DNA of 10,839 bases from the NCBI GenBank assembly GCA_003561815.1, contig PWVP01000261.1:1-10839 (forward strand), read 5' to 3'. The stretch is from Campylobacterota bacterium (lineage in GTDB: Bacteria > Campylobacterota > Campylobacteria > Campylobacterales > SZUA-545). A program made the position numbers and the translations under genes. How positions within the stretch are numbered: position 1 is the first letter of the stretch; the number at the start of each line of letters is the position of its first letter. A model generated the notes under the pieces. The model was not told the origin of the DNA, searched no databases, and worked only from the letters and a program-made list of their open reading frames with translations. This document shows positions 1 to 8,377 of this stretch, piece after piece.

Positions 1-1
1 C

Positions 2-730
2 CACGCCAGCGGCCTTTTGGCCGCCAAGAGTGTAGCGGGCAAGGTGCTTTTTTTTAGACACAACGACCCAGAAGATCTCGAAGCGAAGCTGCGCTCGATT
101 AAAACGGGCCGCATCTTTATCGCCGTAGAGGGGGTTTACTCCATGGGGGGTGACTTGCTCCATCGGGCGATTTTCACACTGGCACAGCACTACGGTGCGA
201 CGCTGATTCTCGATGAGGCGCACAGCAGCGGCGTACTGGGGCCAAAGCTGCAAGGCATCCTCGATCACTACGCCATCACCGATCGTGCAAATATCATCAA
301 GCTGGGCACCCTGGGTAAAGCGTACGGCAGTTACGGCGCCTATATTCTCGCGGAAGAGAGCACTGTCCGATTTTTAGAAAACCGCGCCAAACCCATTATC
401 TACACCACCGCACCAAGCCTCTATGATATCGCCTACGCCCACCACGCTGCGCGCTACATCAAAAAAAACAGCGCGAAGCTACGCCGCCGTCTGGCGTCGG
501 CTACCGTTCAGGCACAAAAGGCGGGGTTTGATCCTAAAAGCGCGATTTTGCCCATTCCGGTTGGCTCCGATCGCGCGGTCACCCAGCTGGGACAGAGACT
601 GTTAGAGGCGGGGTTTTTGGTGGGGACCATCCGCCGCCCCACCGTCGAAGAGGCGCAACTGCGGGTGATCCTACGCCAAAAGGGCAAGGTCTTAAAGCGG
701 TTCTTTACGGTTTTAAATAAAAATCTCTAA
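2..730 (+). CDS. bioF: 8-amino-7-oxononanoate synthase, 3' part only
   Basis: This is a fold-type I PLP enzyme of the alpha-oxoamine synthase family. BioF condenses pimeloyl-ACP (or -CoA) with alanine to give 8-amino-7-oxononanoate in cytoplasmic biotin synthesis. The reading frame is open from base 2, so the 5' end lies outside the window; a TTG at 17 is internal and not a start. Visible family marks are HASG at the very start, the EGVYSMGG segment, the cofactor-binding DEAH (Asp codon 212-214, His 221-223) and the Schiff-base lysine in GTLGKAYG (AAA at 317-319). The C-terminal RPPTV-like segment reads RRPTVEEAQLRV. The stop is TAA at 728-730. About 243 residues remain of a usual 370-400. 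Related enzymes (glycine C-acetyltransferase, serine palmitoyltransferase, CqsA-like) share these motifs, so BioF is the best but not the only reading. No other biotin gene is visible. Confidence 0.78.
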   Translation, partial: HASGLLAAKSVAGKVLFFRHNDPEDLEAKLRSIKTGRIFIAVEGVYSMGGDLLHRAIFTLAQHYGATLILDEAHSSGVLGPKLQGILDHYAITDRANIIKLGTLGKAYGSYGAYILAEESTVRFLENRAKPIIYTTAPSLYDIAYAHHAARYIKKNSAKLRRRLASATVQAQKAGFDPKSAILPIPVGSDRAVTQLGQRLLEAGFLVGTIRRPTVEEAQLRVILRQKGKVLKRFFTVLNKNL

Positions 731-733
731 CAC

Positions 734-779
734 CTCCAATATGATAAAATTTTGCAGGGAGTTTTATTTTATTTTGGAG
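734..779 (+). repeat. Imperfect inverted repeat spanning the tetR ribosome-binding site
   Basis: CTCCAA (734-739) is followed by ATAAAAT (744-750). The right side reads ATTTTAT (766-772) and TTGGAG (774-779). Each right-hand block is the reverse complement of a left-hand block, giving 13 potential base pairs with a small bulge and a loop of about 15 nt. The right arm contains the GGAG Shine-Dalgarno (776-779) of the TetR gene. In RNA it could mask that site; in DNA it could be a regulator-binding site. Part of the match is simple A/T run, so chance is possible. Confidence 0.4.
742..750 (+). promoter_or_regulatory. Possible extended -10 promoter for the tetR-patatin-barrel genes
   Basis: TGATAAAAT at 742-750 reads as TGn plus TAAAAT, one base from TATAAT. 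No -35 hexamer is recognisable upstream. Transcription would begin near 757, leaving a leader of about 33 nt and a GGAG ribosome-binding site at 776-779. It lies in the only untranslated gap (731-789) before the three-gene unit. Confidence 0.35.
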
Positions 780-789
780 TGGGTCGTTT

Positions 790-1383
790 ATGGGAGGCAG
801 AAGAGAGCTCGCGCTGCGAAAGCGCGAAGGACGGATCGTGCGTCAGGCACGGCGCCTCTTTTTAAAGAGGGGATTTGAACAGAGTACGGTTTTAGAGATC
901 GCAAAGGCGAGTGATGTGGCCATCGGTACGATCTATAAGCACTTCGACTCAAAAGAGGCGATACTGGTGGGGGTACTCGAACACCAGATGCGGCGGCTGA
1001 TGCGCGCGGTCTTACGGGCGGTTCAAGCGTGCGAGGATCCCCTCGATCGGCTGCGGATCTTTACCACCCTCAAGGGGCATCTGGTCGCACAGAACCGGCC
1101 ACTTTTTGAGCGGGATCTGCGCACCCTTTCGATACTGGTGGGTGCCCATCTGCCCAGCTTTGAAACCAGTGAACGCCAGCAGCAGAGGTTTCTAACCGCA
1201 CTGGCTGAGGATCTCATCAAAGCGGGGCAACTCAAACCCGGCTGTGTTAAGCTCTATGCCCAGATAATGGGGGCGTTGAGCGACAGCTATATTCAGGCCC
1301 ATCTCTCAGAGTCCAAACCCTTTCATCAATCCGGTGAGGCGGTGTGTCAAATGCTACTTCAAGGAGCGGGAACGCCATCATGA
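790..1383 (+). CDS. TetR/AcrR-family transcriptional regulator
   Basis: A 197-residue protein of normal TetR length. The N-terminal helix-turn-helix lies at about residues 14-60: a helix rich in Arg/Lys (RIVRQARRLF), then GFEQSTVLEIAKASDVAIGT and the family signature IGTIYKHFDSKEAIL at about 45-59. The rest is the all-helical ligand-binding and dimer domain, which names no ligand. The ATG at 790 is preceded by GGAG (776-779) at 10 nt. The stop overlaps the start of the patatin gene (ATGA, 1380-1383), so the two are translated together. By family habit it probably represses its own operon and may sense a lipid or other hydrophobic ligand; that is inference. A possible operator is the inverted repeat at 734-779. 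Confidence 0.88.
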   Translation: MGGRRELALRKREGRIVRQARRLFLKRGFEQSTVLEIAKASDVAIGTIYKHFDSKEAILVGVLEHQMRRLMRAVLRAVQACEDPLDRLRIFTTLKGHLVAQNRPLFERDLRTLSILVGAHLPSFETSERQQQRFLTALAEDLIKAGQLKPGCVKLYAQIMGALSDSYIQAHLSESKPFHQSGEAVCQMLLQGAGTPS

Positions 1384-2282
1384 GCAAGCGAATCTCACTG
1401 ATTCTAAGCAGCGGCGGCGCACGGGGATACGCCCATATCGGTGTCATCGAGCAGCTGGAAAAAGCGGGCTATGAGATCGTCTCCATCAGCGGCTCTTCGA
1501 TGGGAGCCCTAATCGGCGGCCTCTACGCAGCGGGTAAACTCCAAGCCTATAAAGAGTGGGTTCTAACCCTCGATTTTATGAGTATTATCTCCCTGGTGGA
1601 CTTCTCCTTTAGTGCCGGGGGGATGATTAAAGGAGAGCGGGTCTTTGAGAAGATGGAGCCCTTTTTAAAGGGGATTAAGATCGAGGATCTGCCGATTAAA
1701 TACACCGCTGTTGTCACCGATCTCACCGCTAAAAAGGAGATCTGGTTTCAAGAGGGGAGCTTGCGCGATGCGATCCGTGCCAGCATTGCGATACCGACCA
1801 TCTTTACGCCGGTGATAAGTGGCGATCGGATTTTGGTCGATGGGGGGGTGCTCAATCCGATGCCGGTCGCTCCCACCATGAGCGATCATGTCGATCTAAG
1901 AATCGCGGTCAATCTCAACGCCAGCCACACCCGTCCGCTTAAAAAACCGCTGGTGCCCAAAGGGGAGCAGAAAAAACAGCAGGAGACCGAGAGCCGCTTT
2001 GCGACGATTTTAGAGAAGATCGGACTACGAAAAAACAAGAAAAAAGAGCAAGAGGAGATTGGGCGGTTTGATATGCTCAACCGCACCCTCGATACGATGC
2101 AGAGCTCACTCACCCGCTATAAGATCGCCAGCTACGCGCCGGATCTTCTCGTTCAGATCCCCGCTAGCAGCTGCCGCTTTTATGATTTTCATAAAGCGTA
2201 TGAGCTGATCGCCATCGGCCAGGAGGCGGCCGATCAGGCGCTTGTGAAGTATCAGCAGCAGCAAAAGGGAGGGCTGATCTAG
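1380..2282 (+). CDS. Patatin-like phospholipase (RssA/NTE-type)
   Basis: A 300-residue serine hydrolase of the patatin family, which removes acyl chains from phospholipids or other esters with a Ser-Asp dyad. Visible: the glycine-rich oxyanion-hole motif GGARG (residues 12-16), the nucleophile motif GSSMG (38-42, Ser40) and the catalytic DGG (Asp154). There is no signal peptide or membrane span, so it should be cytoplasmic or at the inner face of the membrane. Residues about 186-228 form a Lys/Glu/Gln-rich charged stretch before the C-terminal helices. The ATG at 1380 is chosen over a GTG at 1344 because family members start just before the strand leading to GGARG; AAGGAG (1361-1366) lies 13 nt upstream. 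It overlaps the TetR stop by 4 nt and the next gene by 1 nt (TAGTG). The substrate is unknown. Confidence 0.88.
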   Translation: MSKRISLILSSGGARGYAHIGVIEQLEKAGYEIVSISGSSMGALIGGLYAAGKLQAYKEWVLTLDFMSIISLVDFSFSAGGMIKGERVFEKMEPFLKGIKIEDLPIKYTAVVTDLTAKKEIWFQEGSLRDAIRASIAIPTIFTPVISGDRILVDGGVLNPMPVAPTMSDHVDLRIAVNLNASHTRPLKKPLVPKGEQKKQQETESRFATILEKIGLRKNKKKEQEEIGRFDMLNRTLDTMQSSLTRYKIASYAPDLLVQIPASSCRFYDFHKAYELIAIGQEAADQALVKYQQQQKGGLI

Positions 2283-3061
2283 TGCTTCGGGCCGCTCTTT
2301 TGGCAACGCTGATCGCGCCTTGTCTACTGGCACAGATGTTTGTACCCAGCGAAACCGAGCAGCTCTTTCGAGAGTACTACGAAGATCCCCCGCCAGCCGT
2401 GCGCGAGAGTAAGCCTGTGCCCACCACCCGTCCACAACCCTCCGAGCCACCCACCCAACCGGCTGTCACTGAAGCAGACAAACACGAGCGCAGCCACACT
2501 CTCTTCGGATTTGAGGTGGTCTATTTCGGCGGGGTTCGAATCGGGCGGGTGGATCAAAGCCGCAAGGTGCGCGTTGAGAGTAAACGGCTCACACCTGAGC
2601 AGCCAATCACCCGAAAAGATAGTGATGAGGTGATCGGGCAGACCGATGGCACCACCCACCGCTACACCGAAAAGAACACCTACGATCGCATCGAGCTTCA
2701 GCTGGGACTGAGCCATGAGCATGAGAGCGGCCGCTACACGCGGCTGCAGTTTCACACCAGCTCGCAGATTCATGAGCTGGCCCTTATCAGCGGTCAGCGC
2801 TTTGAGCCCGGGTGGCCCTTTTCGCTCTATCTGGAGGGGATGCTCCTTATAGGCTACAACGAAGCGCAGGATCTGCTCCCGACCGATTACGGCGTCGGTA
2901 TAGAGGCGGGTCTGCTCTATCCGCTGACGCAGAGGCTCGATTTTGAGGCGGGGGTGGGGTATAAACTGCGCCGCTGGCGACCGGTCTCTAAAGAGTATGG
3001 CCAGGAGTATTGGGATGACCGCGATCGCCAGACACAGATAGGGTTGCGCTATCGCTTCTAG
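2282..3061 (+). CDS. Exported protein, predicted outer-membrane beta-barrel; function unknown
   Basis: I do not recognise a named family. The 259-residue product begins with a signal peptide (MLRAALLATLIAPCLLA, cleavage likely after Ala17; the Cys14 context is not a lipobox). A proline-rich, unstructured stretch follows at about residues 35-62. From about 72 to the end the sequence alternates polar and hydrophobic residues in short runs typical of antiparallel barrel strands (FGFEVVYFGG, DRIELQLGLSH, TRLQFHTS, SLYLEGMLLIG, YGVGIEAGLLY, LDFEAGVGYKL). It ends in IGLRYRF, a C-terminal Phe with alternating hydrophobics as in BAM-assembled proteins. The start is GTG at 2282, sharing its G with the patatin stop, with AAGGGAGGG about 10 nt upstream. 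Its last codons contain the -35 element of the ffs promoter. Context suggests an envelope role linked to the patatin and controlled by the TetR protein; that is inference. Confidence 0.72.
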   Translation: MLRAALLATLIAPCLLAQMFVPSETEQLFREYYEDPPPAVRESKPVPTTRPQPSEPPTQPAVTEADKHERSHTLFGFEVVYFGGVRIGRVDQSRKVRVESKRLTPEQPITRKDSDEVIGQTDGTTHRYTEKNTYDRIELQLGLSHEHESGRYTRLQFHTSSQIHELALISGQRFEPGWPFSLYLEGMLLIGYNEAQDLLPTDYGVGIEAGLLYPLTQRLDFEAGVGYKLRRWRPVSKEYGQEYWDDRDRQTQIGLRYRF

Positions 3062-3072
3062 TGTGGTATAAT
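3044..3072 (+). promoter_or_regulatory. Promoter of the 4.5S RNA gene
   Basis: A perfect -10 TATAAT lies at 3067-3072 and TTGCGC (three of six bases of TTGACA) at 3044-3049, separated by 17 bp. The -35 box is inside the last codons of the beta-barrel gene and the -10 begins six bases after its stop. Predicted transcription start, near 3079, matches the start of the RNA's closing stem. Confidence 0.75.
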
Positions 3073-3078
3073 CGCGCC

Positions 3079-3184
3079 GCTTTCCTTCAGACCTGTGCGA
3101 CGGTTTGAACAGGGAACCGGGTCAGGCGGGGAACCGAGCAGCCCACCCTCTCATCCCGGGCGCCGCAGTCCTCTGGGGGGAAGC
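3079..3184 (+). ncRNA. ffs: Signal recognition particle 4.5S RNA (small bacterial type)
   Basis: The RNA partners Ffh to direct ribosomes making membrane proteins to the inner membrane. The diagnostic apical part of helix 8 is clear. A CGG/CCG stem (3127-3129 with 3134-3136) is capped by a GGAA tetraloop (3130-3133). Below it are the symmetric loop TCAGG (3122-3126) opposite AGCAG (3137-3141), then GGG/CCC (3119-3121 with 3142-3144). An asymmetric loop follows, AACC (3115-3118) opposite a single A (3145), then AGGG/CCCT (3111-3114 with 3146-3149). Lower down TGCG (3096-3099) can pair with CGCA (3164-3167), CAGA (3088-3091) with TCTG (3172-3175), and GCTTTCC (3079-3085) with the GGGGAAGC region (3178-3184). 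At about 106 nt it is the Alu-less type usual in Gram-negative bacteria. Exact ends are predicted from pairing and the promoter. Confidence 0.92.
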
Positions 3185-3204
3185 ACTTCTACCCCTCTTT
3201 TTTT
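3176..3204 (+). terminator. Intrinsic terminator of ffs
   Basis: GGGG (3176-3179) plus GAA (3180-3182) pair with TTC (3187-3189) and CCCC (3192-3195), with a GCAC loop and a two-base TA bulge. Seven T follow at 3198-3204. The left arm is also the 3' strand of the mature 4.5S closing stem, and the right arm and T-run lie in the last codons of queF on the other strand. There is no T-run in the minus direction, so it should not terminate the queF transcript. Confidence 0.7.
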
Positions 3205-3590
3205 ATCGTTTCACTATCGATCTCCACCACGGTATGCACATTTCCCCTCGGCTGAAAATCAAAAAGCAGCTTCATCGATCGCGGTTTGAGCGCACCATAA
3301 AGGGTGTCAAAAATCTCATTGGCCACCCCTTCGTGGGAGATATGGCGGTTTCGGAAACTGTTGACATAAAGCTTGATCGCTTTGAGTTCCACCACTTTTT
3401 CATCGGGCACATACTCCAGATGAATCGTGCCAAAATCGGGATAACCGCTGCGCGGACAGAGCGCGGTAAACTCCGGCAATGTGATTTTAATCGTGTAGTT
3501 TTTTTCCGGGCTCACATTGGGCCAGAGTTCGAGATCCTTCGCCACATCAAACGCCTCGACAATCTTTTCGCCGTACTTCTTTTCACTCAC
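3189..3590 (-). CDS. queF: NADPH-dependent 7-cyano-7-deazaguanine (preQ0) reductase, short type
   Basis: QueF reduces the nitrile of preQ0 to the amine preQ1 in queuosine tRNA-modification synthesis, in the cytoplasm. The 133-residue protein is the short single-domain (YkvM-like) form. Visible: the thioimide-forming cysteine in TALCPRSGYPDFG (Cys45), the acid Asp52 in PDF, the QueF-family ELK signature (68-70) and the substrate-binding His-Glu pair in ISHEGVANE (His86, Glu87). All key residues are present. The GTG start at 3590 overlaps the TGA of the upstream HD-domain gene by 4 nt, so it is probably translated by coupling from the gyrB side. Its stop (3189-3191) falls inside the ffs terminator stem. 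It is the last gene of the minus-strand run. Confidence 0.95.
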   Translation of the reverse strand: MSEKKYGEKIVEAFDVAKDLELWPNVSPEKNYTIKITLPEFTALCPRSGYPDFGTIHLEYVPDEKVVELKAIKLYVNSFRNRHISHEGVANEIFDTLYGALKPRSMKLLFDFQPRGNVHTVVEIDSETIKKEG

Positions 3591-4798
3591 TGTAGATACT
3601 CCTCGATCGACTCCATCACAGTGGCGAAATCCACGCCGCCGATGGGCCCTTTGGTTTGATAACTCTTTTTTAAAGCGACCCCATTTTCCAACTCTTTGCT
3701 TTTGATCCCGTAGCTAATGGAGAGCACCGCCTCCACAAACGCGGCGAGGTGATCGCACGCTTTTAGCGCCTGGCCGTCGATGGTCTGGTAGCGATCGCTG
3801 TTATAACGATCGGGCTGGCTGACCGTCTGGATAAAGTGCTCATCGCGGATACGGTTTTTAAACTCATCTTTGTTGTAATAACCCCCCTCCTCATACAGCC
3901 CCAGCAGGTAGGAGAAGCGATCTTTCAAACTCTCTGGAATCAGGGGCAGAATCTTTTCGGTAATCAGCTTAATCTCGTAGCCGATAATCAGCTCATCAAG
4001 CCCCTCGACACTTCGCTTGACCGGCGAGATGATATCGCGGGTGAGCACCTCGGGTAGATCGTGAAAGAGCGCGCAGAAGAAGTTGCTGGCCAGACGGCTA
4101 TCACACGCTTGAACCTGACGGGAGTAGAAGTAGCTAAAGATCGCCACTATCAACTCATGGCCTAAAACGCTGGTTTTGGGCAGCCGGGGGGTTTGGGCCC
4201 AGCGAATCTGAAAGCGCAGCCGCCCGCAGAGATCCACGATCTGGCTGATGCCGGTTCCTAACCCCACCTCCACCACACCACGGTAGCCGGAGAAGTGTTC
4301 GATATCCGACTCGACCGCCTTTTTGAGATCTTCGATATCGCTCAGAAAGCGGCCGCTTTGGTAGACGATGCCAAACTCCCAGCGGGTGGCAAGGTAGTGT
4401 GCTGCAGCGAGCAATTTGCGCTCTTTTTCGTAGAAGGCGGGCTCAGATATGTACCGACTCATTCTCTCTAAAAAGAGGCCGTTCTCCAGCCCTTTAAGGG
4501 GCTCTTGGATCTTCTCAAGCACCCAGGTGTTGATCTGCGCGTGCTTCTCCTGCATCACCTCCCGAAAAACATCGGGGCGGATATCGGTCACAATCACCCG
4601 GCGCAGAAGCTCAAAGATCCCCGCCTCAATCAGCGCCGCTTCGTCGATATCCTCCTCATAGGCGGCCAGAAAGAAGGCGATCATAAACTTGTGCGCCTGC
4701 TTATCCAGCTCGGTCAGCTCCACCAGGCGGGGGTAGTCGTTCCACCGCTGCATCGAGGCGGCATCAAAGAGGATCCGAACCAGCGCGGGTGGAATCAC
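3587..4798 (-). CDS. HD-domain protein, putative YfbR-like nucleotide phosphohydrolase
   Basis: A 403-residue cytoplasmic protein. The second half carries a divalent-metal HD domain: His214 (GHELIVAI), the His246-Asp247 pair in ALFHDLPE with Glu250, then RDIISPVK at 254-261 and Asp349 in KACDHLAAFVEA. This order resembles the YfbR/HD_3 group, where members remove phosphate from deoxynucleoside monophosphates; activity here is inference. Residues 1-200 are mostly helical without a motif I can name, apart from a conserved-looking MQRWND segment at 16-21. A C-terminal tail of about 40 residues follows the last metal ligand. The start is GTG at 4798, immediately after the gyrB TAG with no spacer and no clear Shine-Dalgarno, so coupling to gyrB is likely. 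The end overlaps queF by 4 nt. I recall a similar gene in this place in Campylobacterota. Confidence 0.8.
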   Translation of the reverse strand: MIPPALVRILFDAASMQRWNDYPRLVELTELDKQAHKFMIAFFLAAYEEDIDEAALIEAGIFELLRRVIVTDIRPDVFREVMQEKHAQINTWVLEKIQEPLKGLENGLFLERMSRYISEPAFYEKERKLLAAAHYLATRWEFGIVYQSGRFLSDIEDLKKAVESDIEHFSGYRGVVEVGLGTGISQIVDLCGRLRFQIRWAQTPRLPKTSVLGHELIVAIFSYFYSRQVQACDSRLASNFFCALFHDLPEVLTRDIISPVKRSVEGLDELIIGYEIKLITEKILPLIPESLKDRFSYLLGLYEEGGYYNKDEFKNRIRDEHFIQTVSQPDRYNSDRYQTIDGQALKACDHLAAFVEAVLSISYGIKSKELENGVALKKSYQTKGPIGGVDFATVMESIEEYLQ

Positions 4799-7129
<2,331 letters not shown>

Positions 7130-7137
7130 TTAAACTC

Positions 7138-8205
7138 TTAAAGAATAATGGGCATGACAATAGTAGAGAAGTCTCCGCTTTTAAGCTCAAACGGGGTGCT
7201 GGGTTCATTAAAGCCCATCTCAAAGCGCTCACTGCCGCACTGGCTCAGAAAGTCCAGTAAAAACCGGCTGTTGACCGCTACGCTGAAAGGGGACTCGATC
7301 GCTGCCTCGGCCTCAAAGCCGGTTTTAGCCTCTTCGCTATCCTGGTGAAGCGTCTCGAAGGTGATCTGACCACTCTCAAAGGTGATGCGAATTTCTGGCG
7401 AGAGGATGCTCACCTGGCGAATCGCATCGATCATGCGAGCGGTGTCAAGGGTGAAGCTGTGGGTAATCTCCCGGGGGATAATCCGCTCATAGTCGGGGAA
7501 CTTACCGCTGATCACCTTGGTGTAGAAGTAGTAGTCGCTTCCGGTGATAATGAGATTGGTCTCGTCGTAGAAGAGATTGAGATCGGCGGCAAAGATCTTC
7601 TGGATCTCGCTGATCGCCTTTTTAGGCAGAATGATCGAGAGGTTTTTATCGGCACTCTGATCGATCTTAAAGAGTGCGAGCCGTTTGGTATCGGTCGCAA
7701 CGACATTGATCACACTGCCGCGCACATCGATCAGCGCACCGTTGAGCTCATATTTGGCGTTGTTAACTGCGATGGCTGGGGCAATCTTTTTAAAGCCACT
7801 GATTAGCTTCTGGCTGTCGATATTGACTTTAGGGAGGGTTTCGTTATCCGGGAAGGTGGGGTAGGTCTCGGCATCAAAGCTGGGAAGCTTGTATTTGGCA
7901 CGGGATTGTTTGATGATAACCTGTTCGCCATCGTTCTCCAAAGAGACCTGACCCTCTTTAAGGATGCGGATAATATCGAGTACCTTTTTCCCGTGGCAGG
8001 TGAAGCGGCCAGGGGTCTCTAAAACCAGATCGCGGCAGACGATGCTCAGACCCATCTCCAGATCGCAAGCCTTTAGTGTGAGGTGATCGTCACTGGCATC
8101 GAAGAGGATATGGGCGGTGATCTGGGAGTTATCTTTCTTCTCTAAAAAAGGCTGCAGAGAGGCGAGCATATTCTCCAGCGTGGCTTTATTGATGGCAAAC
8201 TTCAC
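7138..8205 (-). CDS. dnaN: DNA polymerase III beta subunit (sliding clamp)
   Basis: A 355-residue protein matching the usual 350-370 length, with three clamp domains of about 115-120 residues each. Recognisable segments are the domain I end KLPSFDAETYPTFP (about 106-119), the domain II DTKRLALFK (the ATDxxRLA clamp motif), RIIPREI and the C-terminal TIVMPIIL, equivalent to the VMPM end of other clamps that lines the hydrophobic protein-binding cleft. It forms a ring dimer that tethers DNA polymerase III and recruits repair proteins. The start is GTG at 8205, with a strong AAGGAG (8212-8217) 6 nt upstream. It is separated from dnaA by the 172-bp origin-like spacer and followed 23 nt later by gyrB. 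The absence of recF between dnaN and gyrB fits Campylobacterota. Confidence 0.98.
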   Translation of the reverse strand: MKFAINKATLENMLASLQPFLEKKDNSQITAHILFDASDDHLTLKACDLEMGLSIVCRDLVLETPGRFTCHGKKVLDIIRILKEGQVSLENDGEQVIIKQSRAKYKLPSFDAETYPTFPDNETLPKVNIDSQKLISGFKKIAPAIAVNNAKYELNGALIDVRGSVINVVATDTKRLALFKIDQSADKNLSIILPKKAISEIQKIFAADLNLFYDETNLIITGSDYYFYTKVISGKFPDYERIIPREITHSFTLDTARMIDAIRQVSILSPEIRITFESGQITFETLHQDSEEAKTGFEAEAAIESPFSVAVNSRFLLDFLSQCGSERFEMGFNEPSTPFELKSGDFSTIVMPIIL

Positions 8206-8377
8206 CGTGTGCTCCTTGGCGTGTTTTTAGTTTTAAATAGATAGGGACAGTAGTAACTCGGCGTGAAAAGGTGAAAAGCGCCGCAACTGCCCTCCCCAAG
8301 AGCCTTCAGGGGTGTGAAAGGATTGTAGCTTTTTTTCACCAAAGTTCACCTGATCATCTCAGAAAGTTACCTTCACA
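8206..8377. other. dnaA-dnaN spacer: second origin element with DnaA-box cores and AT-rich stretch
   Basis: This 172-bp spacer carries six TTCAC/GTGAA cores, against well under one expected by chance. Two are in a perfect tandem GTGAAAAG-GTGAAAAG (8263-8270, 8271-8278). The others are TGTGAAAGG (8313-8321), TTTTTCACC (8332-8340), AAGTTCACC (8342-8350) and ACCTTCACA (8369-8377). None is a perfect TTATTCACA. Left of the tandem pair, 8221-8244 is AT-rich with several TAG triplets and could be the unwinding element. In Helicobacter and relatives, origins are bipartite with boxes on both sides of dnaA; assignment here is by analogy. Confidence 0.65.
8322..8327 (-). promoter_or_regulatory. Possible -10 element for dnaN
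   Basis: On the minus strand this reads TACAAT, one base from TATAAT, in the spacer about 110 nt upstream of the dnaN start. It sits between two DnaA-box-like sites. No convincing -35 is present, so confidence is low; dnaN may also be read through from dnaA. Confidence 0.3.

Noticed and set aside
1344..1379. Alternative GTG start for the patatin gene
   Set aside because: The ATG at 1380 gives the usual short lead into GGARG and the common ATGA overlap with the TetR stop. The extension lies inside TetR codons and has no better ribosome-binding site.
790..3061. Type V patatin autotransporter split into two genes
   Set aside because: The patatin has no signal peptide and the barrel protein lacks a POTRA-like domain or passenger junction, so secretion of the patatin through this barrel is not supported.
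3080..3190. Minus-strand terminator for the queF transcript from the 4.5S hairpin
   Set aside because: The hairpin could form on the minus strand but no T-run follows it in that direction.
3105..3659. A 184-codon + strand open frame across ffs and queF
   Set aside because: It covers the 4.5S RNA and then the antisense of queF, which has every expected catalytic residue. The translation has no recognisable features.
8263..8278. Tandem GTGAAAAG as the edge of a CRISPR or other repeat array
   Set aside because: Only two 8-bp copies with no spacers are present; DnaA-box cores explain them better.
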